From positions 32,587,858-32,651,857 of the forward strand of contig NC_083598.1 of NCBI RefSeq assembly GCF_020882245.1: DNA of 64,000 nucleotides, given 5' to 3'. Position numbers and translations under genes: made by a program. The notes beneath the pieces were generated by a model that worked only from the letters and a program-made list of their open reading frames with translations, did not search any database and was not told where the DNA came from. Of this stretch, positions 1-13,271 are shown in pieces (positions within the stretch are counted from its first letter, which is position 1; every line of letters begins with the position of its first letter). Source of the DNA: Rhopalosiphum padi (taxonomy: Eukaryota; Arthropoda; Insecta; Hemiptera; Aphididae).

Positions 1-1003
1 GTTATTTAAATTGTGTATACCCACCAATTGTTATGTATTGAAGATTGATTCGATGAAATGTAAAATTACGCTTACATTTAATCAATCAACTATATATTTG
101 GTATTAATAATATATAACCATCTTTATAAAAAATATTGAATAAATTAACAATATTGGTAGTGCAGTGGTGTTATTTCTTGTTTTATTAATATAAATACTA
201 CAGTTTTACTACTCTATGTTAAGACAACATTTAATATATAATGCATCTTATTTATGTTGACTTAAGTCTTTATTTCCCCGTTCTAACATCAAACTTATTT
301 TACTAAGGGTTTTCCATAGACTTTTCTGTGGCAGATACAGACCAATAACAGAGAACAGTTCAGCAAAATAAAAACAGTGTAAATAATGACGAACAGCAGA
401 AAAACAAATTAATGTGTCACCACTCTATTCTGCTCAGTAAATAATATAGTGGCTTCACTATATATTTAACCCTAAACATTTTCAAAACGTTTTTGTACAT
501 GAACAATTATTAAACATTTTGCGTGCTTTAAAATCCAACATCGACTGTCGCTATGAAACCCATCCAATATGCTGTTATATTATATTATAGTTGTACAAAT
601 GTTTTTATTATTGTCACTGATTTATAAATAATATTTGATATGACTTGAATACAGTTAATATAATGCAAGTGCGACTTTCTTATAAAATTTGCCATTTTTA
701 CAATTTTCAAGACGATATCTATAAATCTAAAAATCTATAGTTTAAATATGAATGTTCTGCTTGATTTAATTATATTGTTCAATAAATTGTAGATAAATAT
801 TGTAGATGTTTAATTAAAAATAATAATACAATAAAATACATTTTATGCTATGTTATTTTATTTTAATTTATACGATGATTTGAATGTTTAATACTGTTGG
901 TTTGCATGTGATATCCATGGTATATTCATATTTATTATACTATAAGTTATGTAATTTTAAATAATAATAGGTATATAATATTATAAAAATAACAATAAAT
1001 AGT

Positions 1004-1033
1004 AAGTATTGACAAGTATTGACAGGTATTGTC
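1004..1033. repeat. 10-bp tandem repeat, three units
   Basis: The unit AAGTATTGAC occurs at 1004-1013 and 1014-1023, and a third diverged unit AGGTATTGTC follows at 1024-1033. A short inverted pair (CACATTT and AAATGTG) lies just downstream. This is probably a small local duplication with no evident function. Confidence 0.75.
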
Positions 1034-1375
1034 ACATTTATAAAAATGTGGCTTACTGTGTATTTTTCATATATCGACAACCGTAACCACGCGTATAGTC
1101 TAATATTCGGTTACTTTTGACGCAGTATAATATTGGTTAAATTTAACAATACTTAATATATATCTGATGTAGACGCTCTTTATTATTTACATTAACTTAT
1201 CATGGCTAAGGTAAAAAAAATAAATAGATTTAAATATTTTATTAAAAAATTATTGTTTTTTTTAAGAATATTTGCGGAAATATGTTTGTTAATCATATCA
1301 TATTTAGAATAATGATTATAAATTAAATTATAAAAATAATTGACGTTTTTGGGCGAAAGCAGTTAAGCATTATTG

Positions 1376-1475
1376 ATTTCACCCGTGTTGACGGAACGCC
1401 CACTCTTAATATTATTGACACGAAACCAAACCAACGACGTGCGAACGGCTCATCGATCATTCAGCGCGAAATCTG
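1376..1475. other. CpG-richer patch, function unknown
   Basis: This roughly 100-bp patch contains many more CG dinucleotides than its surroundings (ACCCGTG, GACGGAACGCCC, AACGACGTGCGAACGG, TCAGCGCGAAA). One plus-strand frame stays open for about 37 codons up to a TAA near 1489, but it has no ATG and no recognisable motif. It could be a promoter, an unmethylated regulatory element or a decayed exon. I cannot tell which. Confidence 0.25.
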
Positions 1476-4400
1476 AATACATATAACTATTATCCATAAA
1501 GTATTAAAATATATTTTTTGAATTTCAAACGTCAAGGTTAAAAACATGTCTGGAGTAAAAATATAATTTTTTTTCCAAAATATGAATACAGGATTTCCCT
1601 TTCTAGGAAAAATAACGCTGTTCTGCAAGTTGATTTTGTTTTCTGATCCATTACTTCGGAGTGTTCGCAGTCTACACAAACCCCGTTGTATACCTACACC
1701 AGTGATTTCGATTCATCATTTATGATTCTTTATAAAACTCATTCGTTGTATGGCATTTTATTTTTATAGTGATTTACCTAGTTCTTTCAATTACATAAGC
1801 AGTAAGCACGTAGGTTTTATTTTTATTATCATCTTTCTCTATTCTCTGTACATATAATAAACTCATGTCACTAATTTACCAAATAAATAATAATCAATCT
1901 TTCATTTCAGAACAAGCTGATTTTTAATCTTGATACCAATCAATTATGTAAGTTAATAACTAAAATGTCCTAATCAGATAAATTATATATATATATATTT
2001 ATACGTTATGTTGTGAGATTTTGTGCAATTAATTAAATTATAGAATAAAGATAATCCGTTTAGGTAAATACAGTTTGTACGCAGTTTAGGCTCAAAATCT
2101 AAAATTATGAATAGGTATTAGTGCAGTATCGTGTATTGTATTTAATGATGAATTAAATGTTATTAATGCAATTCTTAAATAACAACTACTATAAGTTTAA
2201 CAAAAATGATTACATATTCTATATTTACAATTTGTCAGTCTTATTTTTAATCTAATAAATTATTATCCTTAGTTAGTTTGGTCGTGCGTGATATGCAATA
2301 ATTTAACAATTGGTACAGTGAGTTGATGTACGAGTAATAAACCTTCGCGCGTTACCCTAAGTAATAGGTATAATTTATTATGAATATTGAACTAAATAGA
2401 TGACCAATACATGCTCGTAAATTGAAAATTAAACAATGACAATTTATACAGCAAATATAATATAATTTAATCGTGTAATTATTATCTAAGTAAGTACAAG
2501 CATACACTAACATGTTAACTCGGGTGACAGTGTCATTGGAATGCCATGAGTATGGAACAGTAATACCCATAATACCTGTCTTGACTCAAAACATGTATGT
2601 ATACTACTTGCAAAGAAAACTTACAATGGCACGGGACACGTTGAGCACTCAGTATAATAAAAAAATAATTTGCCACAGAGCAGCTAATCACCGGTCTTCA
2701 CGACACCGTCAGTATCTATGAAACGCCATACTTGTCCATTAGTCAATTATTATGTATAATTGATAAATGTTTAATTGTTATCATGGTGCATTTAAAAAAC
2801 TAAAAATATTATACGCAGTTTTAAAAAGAATATATAATGTGTTATGGGGGTTGGAACAAAAGTTGTGAAATTCATTTAAATCAGTACGATTTATCATAGA
2901 ACAGGTGATTTTAAAATGTTTTATATTAATAAATTGTTATTCGCTGAGCTACGCAAAAAATGAAATTATTATTATAATTATTATTTATTTTTTTTTTTTT
3001 TGTTAACGAGTATGCCAATGACCTATTTAAGCAACTTATTTTTAGATCTGTAATTACATACTGAAGTTAGTATAGTTACTTCATGAATTTCTTTTTACGA
3101 TTTTCGTAGAGAAATACATTTATCTAGTAAAGAAAATTAGAAAAATGAAAAATAAAATAAAAATAATATATTATATTAAATTATTAACATTTATGTTTTG
3201 AAACTGTTAGTAAAATCGAAAAATAATATTCGTATACAAATCAAAGACTATTAAACATAATGGTATCAACTAACCTCCATTCAGAAACACTTCCGCATCA
3301 TTATACTTATTATAATATGATAATAATACAACGCAATCTTTAGCAATTTTTAACGACCCATTACTTTATGCAAGTTTTATTGCAAATGGACAACAACGAG
3401 ACGCTGAGAAGCCTATCTTGTTCAACTAATGTAGTACAATATTGATTTAAAACAACGTGAAAAAAATGAGTTTTATAAAATCAAGCCCGTTCAAACCATT
3501 TTTCAATAAATTCGTGATCTTAACCTTTGAATAACCGACAGACATTGTGTAATGCGTTCAAGCACTGACTTTCAGTTGAAATATATTATTTTTCTCTCGT
3601 CTATAATTTAGTATATACACGATTTTCTGTGTTTTCGACGTTATGCAATGAAGCTGAATAGCTTAATAACATAATATAATAGGTGTATATTTCGATCTGC
3701 GTGAATAGATTTTTGATATATGAGGTAGCCTTAGAAAAATATTGGCTTAATCGGAAATGGACATTTAAATGTCCACTCAATTCATATTTATAATACATTG
3801 GACTGTCGTGGATAAGTTGATAACCTGTGATAATTTAAAAATAAATTAAAACTTATCACATCGTACTAAAAATGAATGGATTTTTTTTTCAAATTAATAT
3901 AAGAATGTCATATTATCACATGTACCACAGTTTTCACGTGAATGAATATATTATTTTTATTTAAAAAAATGTAAAAAAAAAAAAAATGATTTTCGTTTTA
4001 CTTAAATTAAAAAAAACCCACGCAGTACGAGGTTAAAGACATACATTATATATAATATGTGTACTTAATACAAATAAATATGACAAACATGTTTGTATTT
4101 TGTGTAATGCATTGTATGGCTGCGGTGACTCATTAGTCGTAGCTGTTTGTTGTTAGGAATAGTTCTCAATATATTATTATCAGTTTAGTGTATGAATAAT
4201 GGTCGTGTACGAACATTTAATACACAGAAACACGTCATAGTAAGACTACAGTGTGAATAAATGTATACAATAATTATTTCATAGTTCAATTCAAAATTAA
4301 GGGTTTGTTTGATTATGCAGACGAAACAATTAGATGTATTTACGAGACACCGTCAAAATAGGCCGGCACAACGTAAATTAATGAAAAAAAATCCTAATTA

Positions 4401-5410
4401 ATTAAAATAAATAAATATAATATACGCATACATAGTCATAGTAAAATTCACTTAAAATGTGGCGTATTTAACAAAATTAGGTTCACAATTTCATTGTATT
4501 CAATCAAAACAGATAACCTGCAATACAATTTGATTCAATATGACTGTTGTTCCTAGTAGTTTATTAAAACATTTTAAATAAATTTGTTTTTATTTATATT
4601 ACTGCACATCTTATACGTTTTCACTTTAGTAAAAAATTATATTAAATTTTAAAGGCATAGATATAAATTAGTATTATTCATTCTTAGTCTAACCGCACAG
4701 TTCAAGTTGTTATGGTACATCGACTATTTGGGGCCCGTATTGAATAGTTATGCAAAATATATTTTAACACTCCATAGTAGTTGGATTAGTACAAGAATTT
4801 GAACCGCAATGCTTAAAAAATGTTCCTGTCTGTTACCATTTCAGTTAACACATTTAAATTCAATCTTTAAATATACTAGCTTGGTTTGTTAAATATTTAT
4901 GCGGTATGCGCATGTAGAAAAAACAAACTAGCGAAGAAACTGTAAAACTTACGATAAATTAAATATTCATTGTTTTCCGTATAATACAGACCATGCACTT
5001 GGAATTATTTAAATAGACTTTTTTCGTTTTCCGCACAAAAGTTTTGATTTATATAGTATGAGTAAAATGCACATCTACTTTACGTATACTAGTATTAAAT
5101 CGTATCTATACTAAAGCCTTTTTCTGTGACAAAAAACTTTAACCCTACTAAATTAATCATTAAAATAATCATACGTACTCAGCAATTGTATTTTTTAATA
5201 TTGTTTTGTTATCATAATAAAAATTAAAATAATTACACGATAATAATGATATTTCAATGCAGCTGGTAAGTATTTTATAATGTACAATGTTATTTGTAAT
5301 TCGAGCATTACATTTTGTTTTTTACAAATATATAATATTCTATCTGCTGTCTTATACTATAATATGATACAAGCTAAATTAATAATAATTTTTAATTTTA
5401 CATTGACACT

Positions 5411-5445
5411 ATGCATATATATAATGCATATATAATGCATATATA
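5411..5445. repeat. 11-bp tandem repeat, three units
   Basis: The unit ATGCATATATA occurs three times in a row; the first copy carries an extra TA. Each unit contains the palindrome ATGCAT. It is a minisatellite-like local expansion in A+T-rich DNA. Confidence 0.75.
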
Positions 5446-6867
5446 AATATAATATAATGTCGTTGGTATGTCTGTAAAACTTTAAGTAGTTAAAATTATT
5501 TAAACTATAATTGTAATAATATGTATCACGATTCAAGGTACAGTTAGGTATTAACAATATTTGGCTTGAATACATTATTTTATTTTCGATTTTGAGTGTG
5601 GGCAAAACCACTGTTAGTGAAAAATGATCGTACTTGTATTGTTTTGTATTCTATAAATCATGCATTTCGTTATCACTACGTTAGTCATAAATTTATAATT
5701 GAGAAATTCGTGCTTACATTTTTGTAAGGTTTTTAAAAACCCTATGGTTGGTTTTATATCCTATGAGATAACTGATAATATATTTAAAATGGTAACAATA
5801 GTAACAGAGTTAAACATTTAGATTTCATATTTTTATATATTTTAATTTATGTATTGTTCTGAGTACTTGTCTGATAACTAAATATAAAATGACAACGTAT
5901 TAAGTAGGTATAAAATAAATAAATTGAAATTTAATGAAAACTAAATAACAAAAAAATCACTAAATATATAAATATATAAATCTATTGCTGCAAACGAGTA
6001 CAACAACAATGAAAATAAAAACAATAAAAACATTCATATGAAATGTCCTATAAAAACATAATATATTTGTATATAATATGCACATTTATATGTACAATAA
6101 CCCAAAATTAAAAACAGCCATCCACGACCACGAAGTCACTGGACATATTGACAACTCCTATCGAAAGACATAATGACAAAAAATAAACACTTTTCATCAT
6201 ACATATTGCATTTTTATATTTATAATATAAATCTTATAACTATTATCATTAATAATCAATACTGTTTTTATGATCACACCGTATAACAAATAGTTGATAA
6301 TAATTCATATGTGTGTGTAAAAACATTCATTAAACTTTTAAGAGCATGCAATATTATCTTTATACTTGTTAAACATAATAATAACAAAATAATAATAATG
6401 ACTAAAGTTTAATATATTAAAGTCTATACTTTAGAGTTTTAGTGTTATTATATTATACTTTATATTTATTTTTAATACATTTTTGAAATAATAAGATACC
6501 TAACCTGGTATCTACATTTTTATAAAAAATAATACGTTTTTTTTTTGGTATTGGAAAATAAGTAATTGAAAAAATCACATAACTATTTTAAAATAACTCA
6601 TTTAAATTAAATCAAATAAAAAAAAAACCTTGTAACATCATTATAACACTACAAGAAACAAAATGTATATGTTATGTTGTAAAGCATATGACTCTGTGGC
6701 ATGACTGATATACTTTAGGTATACTTTATTTGTCATTTGATTACGTCATATAGCCTAATATCGTTTTCTCGATATAGTAGATAATATAGACCACGAATAG
6801 GAAAATAATGTAATTTTTGGCAAAAGAATACGTCATAATAAAATATTATCTGCAAAAAAAAAAAAAA

Positions 6868-7131
6868 ATGCGTGCTAGTAGTTACTGCAGCACGAGCCAT
6901 TTACCGGAACTTCAATTCTCCCGCGTTGTAATGTTTTTATCGCAGGATCAGCTTTTTGGAAATGCATTTGTGATTGCCGATTTATCGGTTATTGACATTA
7001 TTCCATTCAACAAAAAGATTTATAACACTGGCACTTACCCAAAGTATTCAACTGCCGTTTGCATTAAGTGTATTCGTTTGGACGTACTCCTAATTATAAA
7101 TGGGTTTTTAAAAAATATTTTATTGATTTAG
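6868..7131 (+). other. unassigned open frame, 87 codons, doubtful
   Basis: An ATG follows a poly-A run and opens 87 codons ending in TAG. The first two thirds have a more mixed composition than the surrounding DNA (motifs such as HLPELQFSR, SQDQLFGNAF and TYPKYSTAVCIKC), while the C-terminal end returns to Ile/Leu-rich, A/T-driven codons. I recognise no family. An acceptor-like TTTTTATCGCAG lies inside the frame near 6945. It could be a chance frame, a decayed exon or a small gene; chance is the most likely. Confidence 0.18.
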
Positions 7132-9048
7132 TCTCGTAAGAGAAAAGTAATATTTATTTCAGAATTATATGTTGTTTGATAATATTTTACTAAACACACC
7201 GTCAGACATTCAGTTAGCACGTAGTTTCAATAACAACGTATACACAATTATACAGATAAGTGCTAAAATGAGACCAAGTTGAGTTATCGTGACGTAAATT
7301 TAGTGAAGTGGTTGATTATGTTGATTCAGTATAATATTCTATGAATATGTCATGATACGCCTTTAACCGAAATATTTGCATTGTAAATGATTATTTTTCT
7401 TACTTAGTTTAACTATTGAGGAATAAATTATAGTTCACACATGACACATAGTTCTGCACGAGGTAAATTAATTCTTACATTAATATTTTATTTTAAAATT
7501 GTGATTATAAACATACATACTGTGAATTTTTTTTTCACTGACCAAAAAATATTTGATTCATACTAACCACTATAAAGTATAAGCATATTTTTGTGTATGA
7601 ATACGTACACGACAAGTTGTTGATATAATGCTTCAATTTTAAACTTTGAGAAAAGTTTTGCGTAAAAAAATGTATCTATTTTTTACTTTAAATAGGTCAA
7701 AATTAAAAATGTCTAGAATTATTTTATTATCAAGAAAAACAAACAAAAAATTAAAGAAAAATAGAGATTTTCGAACTAGATTTTCAATAAATTTATTTTG
7801 TTATTATTTTTTTTATAATTTAACTAAATATTTATATAATAATTGTAGTATCATTTTCAAAATATTTTTTCTTGTTTAAGCTTTTTATAGGAATGACAAA
7901 TTTTCGTTACTTTTTAGATTTTTATAAATGTCGATAAAAATGTATTTACTGGGTCAAAATTCTTGAAAATGAAATACAATATTCTTCATAAGTAGTTCAT
8001 GCTGAAACCATAAAATCTAAAAACATTATACTATTTTAGAAAATTAAAATGAAAGTTTCTACAATAATGAATATTATAAATTAATCTCATTAGACTCCAC
8101 GTTTTCACATACAAATTTAGTATATATTTTACATTATTATACTCAAACTAAATTTTAACTTCAAAGTAGGACATAATTATAAAAGTATCATCATTATTCT
8201 TTTTTTTATAATTACCAATTTATTTCGTTTATTATAAATATTCTTATTATTGTATTAAAAGTAATACAATTATAATATTTTGAAATTCATTAGGTTTTTA
8301 AAGAATATAAGTTTTATAGTTTAGTTTTTATACAACATTATGTATACAAATTAATTTGAGATTAATTTACACTTTAATAAGCACTTTTTCTACGTTCTAG
8401 AATTTAACATTAATGCATTATTTGTATTGCATTCCGTATAACGGGTAGAATATAATTTGTATCCAAATAGTTTAAATCTATCATTTGTTGTTTATCTACA
8501 AATATCTTTGTTGCTCGCGTTCGTATGATGCGTTTCACCACATTTTACCCATCGACTGGCATTCTTACATTAATTTTGTGTGTGGCCAAGAGATTGGCAG
8601 TTATGACATTGCGGTAGGCCATCTTTCTCAATATTATGTAGTTTCTCAATTACCAATTTTTTGGTATTGAGTAATGCCGTAATATTATGAATATCAATAT
8701 ATCATTATTATTATTCTCGTTCGGCAAGACATCCACAAAAAATAATGGAAGGTCGTATTTGTTATTATTTTTGGCGTTGCAATCATGTTTGACATGATGC
8801 CCCTAGTTCAGCCAGCGAAGAAAATATGTTTGTGCTTAAGGTGGAAAAGTGCAGATTTTTTATGACGATCTTGTCAAGGCAGTGACGGAATAAATAATGG
8901 AAACTGTAGTTATAGTTTCAATTAGATGATTAACAATTTTATCGAAGCTGACACGACATGACGGTCGTATACAATGAGGAAAGAAGGTGTTGACTTGCTG
9001 TATTAAAATGATATTAAAAGTAGAGTTATTTAAAATATTTTTTTGTAG

Positions 9049-9317
9049 AACAGTGGAGCCGGGAGATCCGCGTATTGAACGGAAAGAAGCGAGTTTTGAA
9101 ATTGTCAGAAGAGTTGATTAAAGATGTTATATACATTAAATATATTACTAATAGTATAATTATTGTAGAGTATGATTGGGTGTATTTGGCGAAAAATAGT
9201 CCGTTATCCGGAATTTATTGTTCGATGACATTCTTTATAGGACTACCGATAATATTGACCGTAATAAATAAACGAGCACATTGCAACGATATTGGACCAA
9301 AAACAAAACAACGTTAA
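9049..9317 (+). other. candidate 3' exon or chance open frame
   Basis: A good acceptor-like site (a T-rich tract followed by TTTTTTGTAG) ends at 9048. One frame then stays open to the TAA at 9315-9317, about 89 codons. The early part is charged and codon-mixed (QWSREIRVLNGKKRV, LSEELIKDV), unlike typical A/T-driven frames here. No in-frame ATG exists near the start, so it could only be a downstream exon. A second frame over 9050-9120 also looks coding-like for about 24 codons before a stop, which weakens the case. I recognise no family. Confidence 0.22.
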
Positions 9318-10956
9318 GGCCAAACTGACTTTTGGTTATCAATAATTCTTTTTTTCTTTGGATCACTGACAAATTTTTGTTTAATCAATATATTTTTTTT
9401 GTTATGTATTTTCGAATAAGTATATATATTTCAAATTTGTTTCTATTTCTATATCAAACAAAAAGAAAAAAAGAAAAATTAACAGTCTGTTAGTCTGCCA
9501 AAAAAACTTGGATTCTTAGGTTTCTGCAGTTTTATACTCACGTGACATTATGGCATTCGACAGACGTATTTCACCAAGTGCAATATCACAGAATTTTTAT
9601 TATTATAAATAATTGTAAATTATAACAGTATGTGTACATATTATAATTGTTCACAGTTAATGTTTTAAACCATGGCTCATATAAAAATTAATGTGCAATA
9701 ACAATAAAAAAAACATGACAATGTATTACAACATAATGATTTTTCATAATACCTATTTTAATTTATTGAATAATTAACTTTTAATTTTGATAACTGGCCA
9801 CTTAAATTAACCCTAATTAAAAAAAATTAAAATACATATGATAAAGGTGATTATTCAATGTATATTATAGGTAACTAACACTAAACACGCTAATATTAAT
9901 ATTCTCTACGTCTTATTTTCTGACACCGAACGCAGTGTAGTATCTACTTCATGGTTCATTGATAAAGATGAACATACAAAGTTAATTATATTATTATAAT
10001 TTCATTCAAAGTTGTTTTTTTTTACTTTGTTTTTATATTGAGAACAATATATGTAATTTTTTGATGTAATATTATTTATTATACATTGATGACACTTGAA
10101 CGGCCAAACTACGTCAATATTTACTGATTACCTGCGTTACTAACACTAATCACGGTATTTTTTTAATTCTGTTGCATCAAAATATAAAAATTTCAAAATA
10201 CGTTTTGAATAATGATAAAGTTGTTCAACATAATATTATAAACATATTTTCTAAAATAATAGAGATAAGACAATTTTTAATATTCACAGCTTATACAATA
10301 TAAAATTATATCAAGTGCTTAAAATGTATAATAATATTTGATATAAAACTTAAAATATTTATTTTGGATGGAAAAAAGCTTTGTCTAGATATTATATTTT
10401 ATAGATTAATTTTATCCAAAACAAAAAAAAAATAAGTATTCATGAGTAATTTAGAATTATCTGGAAATAATTAAGAACTATATTAGATAGACGGTTTGAT
10501 ATGGACATAAAAATAATTCGATATAAAAAAACACATTAATTTAAAAATAAATGATTTATTTTAAACAACATTTAAGATTAATATTCATAGTGGATTATTA
10601 TTATTTATGAACAGTAAGTTTAATTAGTTAGTTTTAAACTATTTATAAGTACTAATTTTAAAATAACTAGTATACTATTTTTATTTATATAGTGTATTAC
10701 TCAAACACAGTTTGTATTCAATAAAGTTTTATTATTTAAAAGTGTTTTTATTAACTAAAAGGTTAATAAGGTATTAATATAGGTATTTCATTTTCACGTC
10801 ACCTACAAATGTTTGTAAATAATCGATAATTTAATGACTTAGTTTTGTTATGTACCTACTATAATAGTGATATCCAGAAAATCGACGTTGAAAATTAATA
10901 TGGCGTATGACTTTACAACTAGTTATTCTGGATCAATATCTTAGAAACCAATATCG

Positions 10957-10975
10957 TTGCATATATTATATGCAA
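10957..10975. repeat. 19-bp near-perfect palindrome
   Basis: The arms TTGCATATA and TATATGCAA are exact reverse complements around a single T. The site contains an octamer-like ATGCAA core. Short palindromes are expected by chance in A+T-rich DNA, so no function is assigned. Confidence 0.6.
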
Positions 10976-11908
10976 TGTGACAATGGTAGCAATGAGTTAT
11001 ATTCGTAGAAAATCACGCTTTCACAAGTCACGAGTTAAATGCTTACAGTTTGGTATTGTTATATTTTATCAAATTCATCAGCATCAAGTGTAAATGTTAG
11101 TAAATAAGTTAAATTCAATAGTTTGAAGATTAAAAAACATGTTTTATTTGCTTGACAACTGTTGATAAACAAATAAATCATCTAAATTATCTAAGTATGA
11201 ACATATTGTGCCATTAAATACAGTTATCGATAATATTATATAAAACATGATAATATTTTTATTTTTACAGTGACTTTTTATTCAACTATTGTCTGCTTCG
11301 TTTCAAATTCAAACAGTGTAGCTTAATAGTATATTTGTTTAAATTTAAAAAAAATATAACAATAATCAACTCAAAGATGCGCGAAAAGTAAACAAAATTC
11401 TTGACATCAAGGAAATCGGACAGGCAAATATTTAATTTTTACTTCAACCAATATTTTCTAGAACAAATTCTAAAACATTTTCTCCATTTATAATTAATAT
11501 GGTTTGCATGAAGATTAATTAAATTATTTTAATTGTCTCAATACTATTACCTTTTGATTCTTATAGAACGAAAGCATACTCAAACAAATGTAATCTAAAA
11601 CATATTATTATAGTATGTTTGTATAATAGGTATATATTTTCATTAGATCAGTCGTTAGACATAAATAGAATCTAAATAGAAACTATAGAACAACAATATT
11701 ATTCACACACAGTAACACAGATATATTAAAACAAATAATTGCTTTTTAATTAACTTATTAGGTTATATTTTTATAATTTTACAATGAAAATAAAAAATCA
11801 ATACATTTAATACAATACATTTCTTATGTATTTTTATAAAAAAAATAAACTTATTCTTCAATGTTTATTTGTAATTATTACTTAAATAAGTTTAAATGAC
11901 GGCTTCGT

Positions 11909-12595
11909 TTAATGGAAGTTTTTAAAACAAGGTTCATGACAAAGACTGGGCTGTTTCGGACATTCTGGACAGAAGTATGATGTATCTTTTTTCAATTTTT
12001 TTTAATAACATAACTGACATTTTTTCGAATAGTTCTTCCATTTTTTCCTTCACCGTGGGTTTTTGGGATATGAAAAGCGTTTGATAATAAATTTCTTGGT
12101 TTTGGATGTTTAGGAAACAGTTTACCAACTACAGATAGACGATAATCATATTATGATAATTTAGATCCAACGTGATATTGATTATATAAATAAAATGAAT
12201 TAATCAATAACATTTGTGTTATATGAATAACAATTTTCCTATACCAACGGATTGTCTTTCTTTTAAATGGATAATAGCTATTCATTTTATATTGCCTATC
12301 TATTGCACTCATAAAACGATTATAATTTGAAATAGGTTCAGGTTTAAATTGTTCTTTACCATTTCGGTTTTTAGAAATAATCACATTATTTTTAAATCGT
12401 GTGGAAATATAAGAAACATTTCTTTTATCTTTCCATTTTCCTATCATGACACCTTGAGAGTACCTTGCAACTGTTTCACCTTTTTTTAATTTTGACATTA
12501 CAACATCTTTTGGTGTATTTTTTATATTTAATCTTTAAGTACCAGTACGAAACATATTTTTCTCATTCATTATAGTTGAATTTTAAAATCTTGTT
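11909..12595 (-). pseudogene. piggyBac-family transposase remnant (C-terminal third)
   Basis: This is a decayed copy of a piggyBac-type DDE transposase, the nuclear enzyme that moves DNA into TTAA sites. Read on the minus strand from about 12595, it shows the family's TGT motif (12535-12550), then TPKDVV and KLKKGE, then GKWKDKR and the MSAIDR motif holding the expected third catalytic Asp, then RKTIRWYRK and INSFYLYNQ. It ends in a cysteine-rich zinc-binding domain (CQLC, CPEC, LCHEPCF and a final FH) with a natural TAA at 11909-11911. Defects seen are TAA at 12535-12537, TAA at 12151-12153, a frameshift in an A-run near 12015-12025 and TAA at 12002-12004. The second Asp of the usual D-x-x-D pair at MSAIDR appears replaced by Tyr. 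The N-terminal two thirds, including the first two catalytic Asp regions, are absent or unrecognisable. At roughly 229 codons against about 550-650 for the family, it is not functional. Confidence 0.9.
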
Positions 12596-13256
12596 ATTAT
12601 TTAATATTTATTAAAATGATTGACTCGTTTTTTTTTAATAATATTATGTATTTATTTTCAACAAATAGTTAAGTTACACAGTGAAATGCCTACAAATAAT
12701 TGTTTAAGAAATAAATTATCAGATCAAAAATGTCCAAAAACTTCAGTACAATTTGCACATAATAAATGTCTTTGAATTAACCTTAAATGTATGTATTTAG
12801 CTTGATAAATGACGTTGAATAATGTTATACAAATTCTGTAGAAGATAAATTAAAATTAAATGAACAAACAAAATTACGACCTAAGAACTTATAACGATTA
12901 TTATAATATATTATATTATAAGCATTCACAATTGATTACATTTGCTGTATAACCATTATAATAATAATTATTGTTGGTTTAATTGAATCTTTCATTGTCA
13001 ATAATTTCATTTTTATGCGTTGTTATTAATTTTAGATTTTGATTGAAGCAATTTTACAATGATGTATATTTTTTTTCTTTTTGAAAAGGAATTTTAGCAA
13101 CATAATTCCATTACAGAAATCAGAAAGATATATGTCCTATAAGTATTAAATTAGATAAAGACTGAACTCGTCAAATCATACCAAGCAATAACGCGAGCAA
13201 CTAAACTCTTGTCTCCATTTTTCAAAAATAAAATAATCATTTAAAAACCAATCATC

Positions 13257-13271
13257 AGACCAGTCTGGTCT
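13257..13271. repeat. 15-bp GC-containing palindrome
   Basis: AGACCAG and CTGGTCT are exact inverted arms around one T. It stands out because it is GC-richer than nearby DNA. It could be a site for a dimeric DNA-binding protein or chance. Confidence 0.5.

Larger units (their letters stand above)
1..9048. other. A+T-rich gene-free stretch
   Basis: No recognisable gene, RNA or complete transposon was seen on either strand. The DNA is dominated by A/T runs and short open frames of low-complexity composition (Ile, Tyr, Lys, Asn, Phe). It holds two small tandem repeats (1004-1033 and 5411-5445), a CpG-richer patch at about 1376-1475 and one weak open frame at 6868-7131. Poly-T runs such as the one ending near 3001 are ordinary for this composition. 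It is either intergenic or intronic; the sequence alone does not decide. Confidence 0.6.

Noticed and set aside
4114..4124. AP-1-like TGACTCA site
   Set aside because: A 7-bp match is expected by chance in 64 kb and has no supporting context.
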